Origin: Parietaria judaica
Lineage: Eukaryota > Streptophyta > Magnoliopsida > Rosales > Urticaceae
Length of the DNA: 64,000 bases
Direction: 5' to 3'
NCBI GenBank assembly: GCA_954871525.1
Contig: OX940863.1
Coordinates: forward strand, 44,130,501 to 44,194,500
Shown piece by piece: positions 11,206 to 19,539 of the stretch. The notes beneath the pieces are model-generated. The model was given only the letters and a program-made list of their open reading frames with translations. It was not told the origin of the DNA and ran no database searches. The position numbers and the translations under genes were made by a program. Position 1 is the stretch's first letter, and every line of letters begins with the position of its first letter.

Positions 11206-11400
11206 GGTACCTTGGTAAGTGTCACTTGCAAAGATGGGGTATGGTACCCGGGCAAGTATGTTGCTTGCAAAGAAAGGGTCTGGTACCCGGGCAAGCATGT
11301 TACTCGCAAAGAAAGGGTCTGGTACCCGGGCAAGTATGCTACTCGCAAAGAAAGGGTCTGGTACCCGGGCAAGTATGTTACTCGCAAAGAAAGGGTCTGG
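11206..11400. repeat. 39-bp minisatellite, ~5 copies
   Basis: GGTACC occurs at 11206, 11243, 11282, 11321 and 11360, giving four intervals of 37, 39, 39 and 39 bp. The core unit reads GGTACCCGGGCAAG, then TATGTTACTCGCAAAGAAAG and GGTCT. Because 39 is divisible by three, several frames stay open on both strands, which creates short repetitive ORFs that I do not regard as genes. The first copy is the most diverged. Confidence 0.92.
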
Positions 11401-11666
11401 ACTTGAATGGTTTCTATCAATCTAATATTTTGAATGCGTAGCTCATGTAGATTTTGCTATGATTTACTTAATAATGAATTCAAAAATGAAATGAATTCTT
11501 TTTTTTTTTTAGAGTGGGATCACTTACTTGTGTTGGGATAGTGCTCGGGAGTTCTTTTGAAGTCGAAATTCTTCCTTAGGTTTGATACCCTTATCTCGGG
11601 AGGCAGGGGCATGCAGGGTCGTTGGGTTTGTTGGAGCTGCGTTCGGTCGTCTTTTGGCCGAACTGC

Positions 11667-11705
11667 CTACGTACCCCACTCTCTGGGGATCAAGCCATTA
11701 CGTAG
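11667..11705 (-). other. Predicted RNA hairpin just 3' of pol
   Basis: The + strand reads CTACGTA, CCCC, ACTCTCT, GGGG, ATCAAGCCAT, TACGTAG. CTACGTA/TACGTAG is a perfect 7-bp stem and CCCC/GGGG a 4-bp inner stem, separated by a one-sided 10-nt bulge. It lies 27 nt beyond the pol stop in the sense direction. A second small inverted repeat, GTTCGG/CCGAAC, is at 11641-11663. Confidence 0.55.
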
Positions 11706-11731
11706 TTCATGGGAGGTCAATCTCTGACCTT

Positions 11732-12790
11732 TTATGCGTAGTACTTTTTGAGGTGCATTGCATTCCAGCTCCGAAGGATTCTCGATCCATCCGGGGTTGC
11801 CAGTTTGTATACACCGGGTTTTACTACTTCGGTAACGATATAAGGTCCTTCCCAGTTAGCCCCCAACTTGCCAGCGTTGGGCTCGGCTGTGTTTTGGAAG
11901 ACCCGTCTGAGGACCATTTCCCCGGAGGTGAATCTGCGATGCTTAACTTTAGAATTATAGTACTTGGCTACCGAGTTTTGGTAGTTAGTAATTCGAATTA
12001 AGGCTTGTTCGCGTCGTTCATCTGCGTGGTCAAGTTGGTCTAATCTCATTTCGTCGTTAATTTCTGCGTTGTCAGGAGCATACTCCCTTCTGAGACTGGT
12101 GGCCTCGATCTCGGCTGGTATGACTGCTTCAGTGCCATATACCATCGAAAAAGGGGTTTCTCTCGTGGCTCTCCGCGGGGTGGTCCTGTATGACCACAAA
12201 ACGCCTATGAGCTCATCGGCCCATCGACCCTTTTTGGTGTCAAGTCTTTTCTTGATACCATCCACAATGGTCCGGTTAGAGACTTCCGCCTGACCGTTTC
12301 CTTGTGGATATCTGGGGGTGGATGTGTTTAGGGAAATCTTCCAGTTATAGCAGAAGTTCTGGAACCTGTTTGACACGAACTGGGGTCCGTTGTCGGCAAT
12401 GATTTCCTTGGGCAATCCGAAGAGACTTATGATGTTCTTCCACACATAGTGTTCCACATCTGAGTCTTTGATGTTGGCGTAGGATTCGGCTTCCACCCAT
12501 TTCGAGAAATAATCCGTCACAACTAGTAAGAACCTTTTCCCAGCTGGTGCCAAGGGGAAAGGTCCTAATATATCCATGGACCATTTCATGAATGGGTAGG
12601 GTACCGAGACTGACGACAACTTCTCTGCCGGACAGTGTATGGCCGGCGAATGGCGCTGACATTTGTCGCATCGTTTGGCGTGATTTTCTGCATCGGCCAG
12701 CATGGTTAGCCAAAAGAAACCTTGCCGTTTTGCTTTGTTAGAAAGCGATCTTCCGCCAGAATGGTTTCCGCATTCTCCGTCGTGGATCTC
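11732..12790 (-). pseudogene. pol: integrase of outer Tat element
   Basis: Integrase of a Ty3/gypsy polyprotein, which would insert the cDNA into the chromosome. The H2C2 zinc-binding part straddles a TAG just upstream: GECGNHSGGR precedes, and CDKCQ follows at residues 12-15 counted from the Met at 12703. The catalytic core has D44 (WSMDILGPF), D104 (IIADNGPQF) and E140 (GNGQAEVSN). D104 and E140 are 35 residues apart, the standard D-D-35-E arrangement. The C-terminal GPYIVTEV and WNAMHLKKYYA are typical of the Tat lineage, and there is no chromodomain. The domain itself looks intact, but TAG at 12791-12793 separates it from the upstream pol frame. The pol stop is TAA at 11732-11734. Confidence 0.93.
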
Positions 12791-13219
12791 CTACAATACG
12801 ATTTTAGCTTTGGTCTTTCCTAAGCACCTTAGGTAGGGTCCGGAGTAGCTTCGTTTGTATAATTTTCCGTCTATCAGGCAGAACCTAGCACTTTGAATGC
12901 GGAGTTTCCGGGCCTTCTGCTTATCCTGGGGTTTTTCTCCCGTCAGGATATAGTTCAGGATGGGAGTTCTCCAGTCTTCCGCACCTGTTCGGATATTGTG
13001 GATGTGTAGACTTACACTAGGCTCGTCTATCACTTCCACGGGAATTATTCTTTTTGCCTCGGGGTCTGAAGTGGATGCTAGTCCGGCTAGAGCGTCTGCC
13101 GAAGAATTTTCACTTTGTGGTATCTGAATCACCTCAACTTTGTCAAATTGAGAGATCAGGTCCTTGACCACCGCGAGGTATTTTTCCATGCGATCGTCCC
13201 TAGTGGTATATTTGCCACT
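12791..13219 (-). pseudogene. pol: 3' part of archaeal-type RNase H and linker (outer element)
   Basis: Minus-strand continuation of the second RNase H after the nested insertion. It starts with SGKYTTRDDRMEKYLAVV, directly in frame with the MEK start at 13189, and includes QSENSSADALAGLAS, the C-terminal part of the RNase H fold where the last catalytic Asp (ADALAGLAS) lies. A linker to integrase follows, ending at TAG 12791-12793. Deleting the insert plus one AATTT restores SQI-SGKYTT with no shift, which proves this fragment belongs to the pol seen at 17754-18639. Confidence 0.9.
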
Positions 13220-13224
13220 AATTT
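13220..13224. repeat. Target-site duplication AATTT of nested insertion (left)
   Basis: AATTT precedes the TGTAGCACCC terminus at 13225 and recurs after the ...GTCACA terminus at 17749-17753. Collapsing the two restores the RNase H coding frame exactly. Confidence 0.92.
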
Positions 13225-15845
13225 TGTAGCACCCGCTACCTCTTTTAGTTTAAAACAGTTTCACTTTCCAAAAAGTGGACAAAATTAAACTTTGATATTT
13301 CTAGTATGTAATATAGTTTTGTACATACACGAAATTACTTTATAACGACCATGTTACTTTGTCCTATGTACATATGGACATCAAAACTATATATACAATT
13401 AAAAATAGGCCCATTAGGTTAAAAAGGTTCCATATACATATGCTTTACGGTGTGCGAGAGTGCTCATCCAAACGCCAAGATGACTAGTCATATCTAGATG
13501 CACCCTCACCTATATCACAAGAACTACGTGAGCTAAAGCTCAGTAAACAAGAACCGTATACATATAGATAAACTTCAACATACCATAAACTTTTATTCTC
13601 ATAGTACCAATATATTATAAAATATTACGCGCGTTATTATGTGTTCAAAGAAGGTTAATCGTCTAGGCCTATTAGTAAGCTTCCACGTGTCCCATCGAAC
13701 CTTGGCCACATACAAATATCTCAATCATACACATGAGACATCGTAACTCCCCAATCCTAGGAGTTACAATAGGTTCGAAAACATCTTATGGAACCAATCC
13801 TATCCCACAAGATGTGTTAGTCCCCCAATCCTAAGGACTAACAAGGCCACGTGTGAGCAAACTATCGGACTCTGGCCATATATAAGTATCTCAATCATAC
13901 ACATGAGACACCGTAGTCCCCCAATCCTATGAACTACAATAAGTCCGAGAAAGTCCTATGGCACAAACAATATCCCATAAGACATATTAATCCCCCAATC
14001 CTAGGGACTAATATAGGCCACCAACAAATTAACTCGTCAATGTTCACACCTTTTAAAGTGGTACATTCTCTTTATAATTTTTTAACACGGAATACTCATA
14101 CTCATATAACATAGTGCTTTCATACTATGTCCTTGTGATAGTTTTAAAAGAGTTCATGTTTACCTTTTTACGTCGAATACCCGTGCAAACGATTCAGTCC
14201 AGTTTCCTCAATGAGCAATGTGTGCTAACCATCTAATGAATTTATTACCAAGTACTCAAGGCATCAATTTCACTATCCGTGAATGCTTTATACTTATACA
14301 AGTAATTCCATGCATATTTCAAGTCAAATTTCATGATACTAAGTTCATTAAAATACTTTTCATCAAAACTAGCTCGCTTTCGATAAAAGATGTCATTGTT
14401 TTGTAAAATCATTTTGACATAATTCCCCCTGCATTTTCAAACTATCCAAGACCTGTATTAATAAAAATAATCAATCCTTTCGAAAATATACACCGGCTGC
14501 CACAAAATACCGTGAAGCAAATAAACCGAACAAACTAGCTCAACAGACGTTCGAATCGATTCTTTTCTCACATAAAAAAATGATACTAAACTCAAAAAGA
14601 CTAATTAAGACACAGGAAGCTCTTATGAACATCTTAAGGTTCATTGAAAACATATACTTGAAGGCAGCAAGTTCAATTTTTGTAGGATAGACACAATGAC
14701 ACACAAGGAGCTCCATGTTAACCTAGTTTTGGCGTTTTGCAAAATTCCTTCACCAAAGCTTTTTGATAAACACTTATACAACTATATAACACATATTATA
14801 AATCAAATGGAGCTATACAATACCCATGAACATATGGTGTTCTTAAATCAAAAAGATAAAACATGAATGAAGAAAAATTAACTAACCATGAATCTTGTTT
14901 TGGCTCTAGATTGCAATTCCTAACACCAATTTAAGTTCTACCACTTGGAGTAGCTTGGAATCAGGGAAAGGAAGATTTTGTGAGGGTTTAAGCTCTGTGA
15001 ACAATCTCTGGTCGAAGAGGTGAGCAGAAATGAGAGGTGCTTGCAATATTTTATATAATAATCTAAGGGTAAATTTGGTAATTTGTAATCTAGCAAGAGG
15101 TGTCTCAATAACAAAACCACAAAGCTGACTCTTAATTATATAGGATGATTAAATACAAACAAAACTATCCTAACATGGTGAAACCTAGTCCCGGTTCCGT
15201 CGGTTTTGCTTACTTTTGACTTTTCCGCTTCGACGCACCGTTTTTATTATTAATCGGTAAAACCTACTTATAAACCAACCAAAATGTTTAATATCATTTC
15301 ATTTACCTATTTAATAATAGATAGTAAATAGTAATTATTTGAAATAGCTATTTGAACAAAATACTAACCGAAAAGTTAAACCGAGCCATTTCTCGCTTAC
15401 CGAGCAAAATACAAAACCGAAACGTCAAGCTTGCTTAGAGTTGACTTTGACTTCATTTCTTATTTTTTTTCTTTTTGAATGAAATAAATAATTTAACAAA
15501 ATATATTTGACCTACTTGTGATGTCATGAAAAATGCACGGATTTTTATGTATCGTTAATTTTACCGAAATCTGATCAATGAAAATGAACGAGTACTATAT
15601 GTATGCATTTATCATCCAAATGCTTATAATATTAATTCATTTACTGATTTAGCACACAATGCTTCACTCTTGAGGAATACCGGACCTTCACGCTGCATGA
15701 AATTACTCAACAAACGATGTTAAAAACAAATAATGTTCTTGTACATGAGGTATAGGAGGTGTGCAATCTATATGAAATGTTTTATTATGCATCGTGAATG
15801 TGTTATTACTGGTCATAATTGTACGTGAGAATTTGGGTTATCACA
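13225..15845 (-). repeat. Tekay-type 3' LTR (2,621 bp), no second copy in window
   Basis: On the minus strand it starts TGTGATAACCCAAATTCTC after a polypurine tract and ends GCGGGTGCTACA, giving TGT...ACA ends. Long LTRs of this kind are usual for Tekay/Del chromoviruses. It contains an AT-rich TATATAA candidate at 15142-15136. Near the sense 3' end it has a 170-bp tandem duplication (landmark GGCCAYAT at 13704 and 13874) carrying hairpins with a shared loop. I see no gene in these 2.6 kb; ORFs of 60-62 codons here are not supported. Confidence 0.85.
13743..14012. other. Array of five hairpins with shared CCAATCCTA loop in the Tekay LTR
   Basis: On the + strand: (1) GTAACTCC-CCAATCCTA-GGAGTTAC at 13743-13767. 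(2) Arms ACATCTTATGG and CCACAAGATGT around AACCAATCCTATC, at about 13781-13815. (3) GTTAGTCC...GGACTAAC at 13816-13842. (4) GTAGT...ACTAC at 13913-13937. (5) ATTAATCCC-CCAATCCTA-GGGACTAAT at 13986-14012. The stems differ between copies but keep pairing, while the loop is invariant. In the sense RNA the loop reads TAGGATTGG. Confidence 0.75.
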
Positions 15846-15858
15846 ATCTTCCACCCTT
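15846..15858 (-). other. Polypurine tract of Tekay remnant
   Basis: The minus strand reads AAGGGTGGAAGAT directly before the LTR start TGTGATAACCC, and follows the pol stop by about 25 nt. This matches the usual Tekay/Del arrangement. Confidence 0.85.
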
Positions 15859-15883
15859 ATAAAAATTTCGTCCTCGAAATTTA

Positions 15884-17329
15884 CTAACCGAATAGTGAAG
15901 GGTATTTGATTCTCATATCATGCTCTGTTTCCCATGTGGCCTCGTCAGTCGAATGATTCCTCCATAATATTTTGACTAATGGAATTTGTCTATTCCTTAG
16001 CTGTCGTACTTTTCTTTCCAAAATCTTCAAGGGTGTCTCCTCGTACGATAAATCAGAACGCAACTCAAGTGGCTCATAACTCAACACATGAGATGGGTTC
16101 TGAATATACTTTTTCAACATGGAAACATGAAACACATTGTGAACCGCAGATAGTAATGGGGGTAGCGCTAATCTGTAAGCGACGTCTCCGACCCGCTCGA
16201 GAATTTCAAACGGTCCAATGAATCGAGGACTAAGTTTTCCCTTTTTACCAAAACGCATGACACCTTTTATCGGAGCGACTTTGAGAAACACCATATCACC
16301 CTCATTGAATTCTAGCTTTCTCCGACGAGTATCCGCATAACTCTTTTGTCTACTTTGTGAAGTCAGCATCCTTTTTCGAATCTTCTCAATAGCTTCTCCC
16401 GTTCGTTTTACCAAATCAGGACCAAGAAACCTTTGTTCACCCATTTCATCCCAATGAATCGGAGATCTACATTTCCTTCCGTAGAGTGCTTTATAAGGAG
16501 CCATCCCTATAGATGAATGAAAGCTATTGTTGTAGGAAAACTCCACCAACGGTAAGTAGACATTCCAACTTTTTTCAAAATCTAATACACAAGCTCTTAG
16601 CATATCCTCCAGTGTTTGAATTGTCCTTTCTGACTGCCCATCGGTCTGTGGATGAAAAGACGTACTAAATGCTAATCTTGTGCCCAATGCCTTGTGTAAA
16701 CTCTTCCAAAATGATGATGTAAATTTTGGATCCCTATCTGAAACAATAGATATTGGAACACCATGAAGTCTGACGATCTCTTTGATATATACTTCTGCGT
16801 ATTTATCCATCGAATAAGTCGTGCGAACAGGAAGAAAATGAGCTGACTTTGTCAATCTATCAACAATAACCCAAATTGCATCATAACCCTCTTTTAGTTT
16901 TGGAAGTCCAACCAAAAAATCCATGGTAACTTTTTCCCACTTCCATTGGGGAATATCAAGGGGTTGTAAAGTTCCTGCAGGTCTTTGGTGCTCCGCCTTA
17001 ACTTGTTGACAAGTCAAGCACTCTGCCACAAATCTAACTACGTCACCTTTCATCCCTGGCCACCAATAAAACATCTTCAAATCTCTATACATTTTACTTG
17101 TTCCAGGATGAACCGAGTAAGGTGAGTTGTGAGCCTCGACTAGTATCTCTTTACGAAGACCATTAGCATTAGGGACATATAATCTTTCTTGGAACCTAAC
17201 GATACCTTCGTTGGACATATTCAAATCTTTCTGTTTCCTTGTCTCAACACTTGGCATCATATCCTTCAAATATTGGTCAGAACATTGAGCTTCCTTAATT
17301 CTTTCCAACAACGTTGGCTTGAGAGACAT
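15884..17329 (-). CDS. Tekay/Del chromovirus integrase with C-terminal chromodomain (5'-truncated pol)
   Basis: An intact 481-codon frame forming the last third of a chromovirus polyprotein. The zinc-binding H2C2 has H67, H74, C104 and C107. The catalytic core has D137 (TMDFLVGL), D198 (IVSDRDPKF) and E234 (DGQSERTI), with the D198-E234 gap exactly 35 residues. A GPFEILERVGDVAYRL segment and VHNVFHVSMLKKY follow. The last ~55 residues (IPLVKILWRNHSTDEATWE) form the chromodomain, which in this group is thought to steer integration to heterochromatin. RT and RNase H are missing: the sequence breaks upstream of the first Met into an A-tract and then a foreign LTR. The Met at 17329 is simply the first available one and not a natural start. 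The frame has no internal stop, unlike the host element's pol, so the insertion is probably younger. Confidence 0.92.
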   Translation of the reverse strand: MSLKPTLLERIKEAQCSDQYLKDMMPSVETRKQKDLNMSNEGIVRFQERLYVPNANGLRKEILVEAHNSPYSVHPGTSKMYRDLKMFYWWPGMKGDVVRFVAECLTCQQVKAEHQRPAGTLQPLDIPQWKWEKVTMDFLVGLPKLKEGYDAIWVIVDRLTKSAHFLPVRTTYSMDKYAEVYIKEIVRLHGVPISIVSDRDPKFTSSFWKSLHKALGTRLAFSTSFHPQTDGQSERTIQTLEDMLRACVLDFEKSWNVYLPLVEFSYNNSFHSSIGMAPYKALYGRKCRSPIHWDEMGEQRFLGPDLVKRTGEAIEKIRKRMLTSQSRQKSYADTRRRKLEFNEGDMVFLKVAPIKGVMRFGKKGKLSPRFIGPFEILERVGDVAYRLALPPLLSAVHNVFHVSMLKKYIQNPSHVLSYEPLELRSDLSYEETPLKILERKVRQLRNRQIPLVKILWRNHSTDEATWETEHDMRIKYPSLFG

Positions 17330-17338
17330 GCTAAAAAG

Positions 17339-17348
17339 TTTTTTTTTT
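17339..17348 (-). other. A-tract at junction of Tekay pol and Cassandra-like LTR
   Basis: Ten T on the + strand (A in the sense direction), plus one more belonging to the LTR terminus. It sits exactly between the LTR end GGGGCGTTACA and the truncated pol. A normal 5' LTR would be followed by a tRNA-primed binding site, and none is present. Confidence 0.85.
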
Positions 17349-17748
17349 TGTAACGCCCCGGCTGCTCAATCGAATCGACGACTGTCCCCACAGACCAACA
17401 CGAGTCTTTCCGGCGTGCTTTGTCCTCACTCGCACGCTTCCCGAGAAACTTCCCAGGAGGTCACCCATCCTAGTACTACTCCAAGTCAAGCACGCTTAAC
17501 TTTGGAGTTCCTATGAACGGGCAACCGAAAAGAAGATGCATCTTGTTGACATAGGTAGTACCAATCAATTCATTTAAGCCTCTTCGATCATACAGTCCCA
17601 TACCTGTATGATCTCCGATAACCGTGCAGTCCCATACCTGCACAGTCTCGGGAACGTCCCATCAGCACATCCCCTTGCCCAGGTGATGTGGGATTGCACA
17701 GCTTGCCCGGTCTTGCCCTCGTGGCTCACGGGATTAGTGACTGTCACA
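17349..17748 (-). repeat. Cassandra-like TRIM LTR (400 bp) with 5S rRNA-like segment
   Basis: On the minus strand it runs from TGTGACAGTCACTAATCCC to GGGGCGTTACA, giving TGTGAC...GTTACA inverted ends. It includes CAATCCCACATCACC near the start and a 5S rRNA-like block in the middle. Cassandra elements are non-autonomous TRIMs whose LTRs carry 5S-like sequences. Family assignment rests on the ends and the 5S block, from memory of Cassandra LTRs and without a search. Direct doublets such as CATACAGGTATGGGACTGTATG and TGCAGGTATGGGACTGCA form two small palindrome-like units at about 17,590-17,645. Confidence 0.8.
17449..17511 (-). promoter_or_regulatory. 5S rRNA-like Pol III internal promoter segment
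   Basis: The minus strand reads GGAACTCCAAAGTTAAGCG, then TGCTTGACTTGGAGTAGTAC, then TAGGATGGGTGACCTCCTGG and GAAG. This matches the second half of plant 5S rRNA, including box A (AGTTAAGCGTGCTTG) and box C (AGTAGTACTAGGATGGGTGACC). The 5' portion of 5S is not recognisable, so this is not a 5S gene. Whether Pol III still uses it is untested. Confidence 0.85.
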
Positions 17749-17753
17749 AATTT
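17749..17753. repeat. Target-site duplication AATTT of nested insertion (right)
   Basis: Follows the GTCACA terminus at 17748 and matches 13220-13224. Confidence 0.92.
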
Positions 17754-18639
17754 GGCTGGTGACCAGTTTAGAATCCGAATGGGCTCTAACTTTTCTGGCT
17801 CCAACTGCTTTGGCCAGTTTTAAACCTGCTATCAGTGCCTCATATTCTGTCTCGTTGTTTGTGGCATGGAATCTTAGCCGGAATGACTGTTCCAAAACCT
17901 CTCCGGTTGGGGAAATCAAGCGTATTCCTATTCCGGATCCGCCCTTATTTGATGCCCCGTCCACCTCGAGACGCCATTCTTCGTTCCTTTTCTTCCCCGT
18001 AGGATCATCCGTGGGGAGTTCGATAAGGAAGTCAGCTAGCACCTGGGACTTGGCGCACGTTCTAATTTTATATTCGATGTCGAATTCGCTTAGTTTGACG
18101 GCCCACTTGGTCAGCCGTCCCGACTGATTTGGGCTATGGAGGATTACCCTTAAGGGTTGAGTTGTCATTACCAAGATGGTATGAGACTGGAAATAGGGCC
18201 GGAGTTTTCGCGCTGAGGTTATCATAGCCAAAGCTAACTTTTCCATGGCGGGATATCTTGTTTCTGCATCCTCCAGCGATTTGCTAACGTAGAAAATTGG
18301 TCTTTGTTCGCCCCTATCTTCCCGAACGATTACGCCGCTGACGGCCGAGAGGGATACTGCCAGGTATAGCAGTAAGGATTCTCCCGTAATCGGTCGGGAC
18401 AGTATCGGTGGCGTTGATAGGTACCTTTTCAGGTCTTGGAATGCTTTTTCGCAATCTTCGGTCCATTCGAACTTTTTGTTGCCCCTCAGGATCTTGTAGA
18501 AAGGCAAGCATTTGTCCGTAGACCTCGAGATGAACCGATTAAGAGCCGCTATCCTTCCGGTCAATCTCTGCGTTTCTCGAACAGTCCTTGGGGAGGGCAT
18601 GTTCAGGAGAGCTTTTATTTGATCCGGGTTGGCCTCTAT
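17754..18639 (-). pseudogene. pol: gypsy RNase H and first part of archaeal-type RNase H (outer element)
   Basis: Follows RT in frame after TGA 18640-18642. From the Met at 18600, residues ~1-60 are the RT-RNase H connection (RLTGRIAALNRFISRSTDK). Residues ~75-195 are the gypsy RNase H, where the usual Asp positions read LYLAVSLSAVSGV and MTTQPLR, so the catalytic Asp residues appear lost. Residues ~209-285 begin a second RNase H with LEVDGASNKGGSG (D214), TEYEALIAGL (Glu near 252) and HSDSKLV (D276), which retains its catalytic residues. This dual arrangement is characteristic of Tat elements. The second domain is cut after SQI by the nested insertion and resumes at 13219. Confidence 0.92.
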
Positions 18640-18642
18640 TCA

Positions 18643-19539
18643 TCGTTGGGTTACCAGGTAACCGAGGAACTTTCCGGACGTTACTCCGAAAGTGCACTTA
18701 GCGAGGTTGAGCTTCATTTGGTACTTTCGAAGTATCGCGAAGCACTCTTCCAGGTGGGACACGTGGTCCGTGGCCTTAGTGGATTTTACAAGCATATCAT
18801 CGATATAGACTTCCATTGTTTTTCCGAGTTGTTCGGCAAACATTTGGTTGACTAAACGTTGATAGGTTGCCCCCGCATTCTTGAGTCCAAAGGGCATTAC
18901 CTTATAGCAGTAAATTCCTCGGTCTGTTATGAATGCGGTCTTTTCTTGGTCCTCGGGGTGCATCAGGATCTGATTATACCCGGAGAAAGCGTCCATGAAG
19001 GACAGAAGTTCATGTCCGCAGGTCGCTTCTACTAAGCGGTCGATGTGAGGCATAGGGAAGCTATCTTTAGGGCATGCTTTGTTTAGGTCGGTGAAGTCGA
19101 TGCAGACTCTTGCCTTCCCGTTCTTTTTCTTAACTACCACTGTGTTGGCTAACCAATCCGGGTATTTCACTTCCCTGATGGAGCCGGTTTTTAGTAGTTT
19201 CTCGACCTCATCGTTTACCGCCTGGGCCCGGTCAGGTCCCAATTTTCTTCTCTTTTGCTTTACCGGCTTATGGCTCGGGTCCACGTTGAGGCGATGGGCG
19301 GTTATGCTCGGATCGATTCCCGGCATGTCTTCGTGGGACCACGCGAAACAATCGTGGTTCCTTGAGAGGAATTTGATTAGTTTTTTTCTGACGTCATTGT
19401 CCAAGTTGACCCAAATTCCCACTTTGTGATCGGGATTTTGTGGATCGATCTGGACCTGGTGCGTCATTTCCAAATCTGGGCCCTCGTTGTTGTTGACCCT
19501 TTCTTGGGCTAAATCTTTTTCCCCTACCGACATTAATTG
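18643..19539 (-). pseudogene. pol: reverse transcriptase (outer element)
   Basis: RT domain of the Tat polyprotein, which copies genomic RNA to cDNA. Counting from the Met at 19533, the motifs are CFAWSHEDMPGID (62-74), the KYPDWLANTVVVKKKNGK block (123-140), CIDFTDLNKACPKD (144-157), catalytic D181 in FMDAFSGYNQI, MPFGLKNAGATYQ (213-225) and YIDD at 243-246. All catalytic Asp residues are present. The frame stops at TGA 18640-18642 between TQR and IEANPDQIKALL. Related elements usually have Gly there, so a single GGA-to-TGA change is likely. Upstream, the frame is continuous with protease except for TAG 19540-19542. Confidence 0.94.

Larger units (their letters stand above)
10621..11666. other. 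Non-coding region between antisense gene and pol
   Basis: I find no supported gene here. Next to the antisense stop, the 20-mer CTGCCCGTGGTTAGGGCCTT occurs twice (10688 and 10778). The first copy also pairs with CGGGCAG at 10712 as a 7-bp hairpin. This is followed by an (AT)n tract and a 39-bp minisatellite. The region contains the 3' ends of two converging transcription units. Confidence 0.7.
13225..17748 (-). mobile_element. Nested chimeric retroelement: Cassandra-like LTR + truncated Tekay chromovirus
   Basis: A 4,524-bp insertion with a TG...CA outline and a 5-bp duplication. In the minus-strand direction it consists of a 400-bp Cassandra-like LTR (17748-17349), an A-tract, the 3' part of Tekay-type pol (integrase plus chromodomain), a PPT and a Tekay-type 3' LTR ending GGGTGCTACA at 13225. 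There is no matching 5' Tekay LTR, no PBS, gag, protease or RT. The unlike ends flanked by one clean duplication suggest a chimeric cDNA made by template switching that integrated once. Alternatives are recombination between neighbouring elements, or a second insertion plus deletion that happened to end at AATTT. Confidence 0.8.

Noticed and set aside
11194..11441. Repeat proteins encoded by the minisatellite on either strand
   Set aside because: Three frames are open only because the period is 39 bp. There is no start context, no family and no continuity with pol or the antisense gene.
5883..13189. Env-like ORF in the 3' region of the Tat element
   Set aside because: No sense-strand ORF with signal or membrane segments was found between pol and the 3' LTR. 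The only substantial ORFs there are antisense.
13929..15120. Short ORFs of 60-62 codons in the Tekay LTR
   Set aside because: They are isolated and low-complexity, inside an LTR, with no domain or supporting context.
17449..17511. A genuine 5S rRNA gene
   Set aside because: Only the second half of 5S is recognisable, it is embedded in an LTR, and the 5' end and terminator are missing.
17574..17823. 71-76 codon ORFs spanning the Cassandra-like LTR and RNase H junction
   Set aside because: They cross the insertion boundary and the reading frames follow neither parent sequence.
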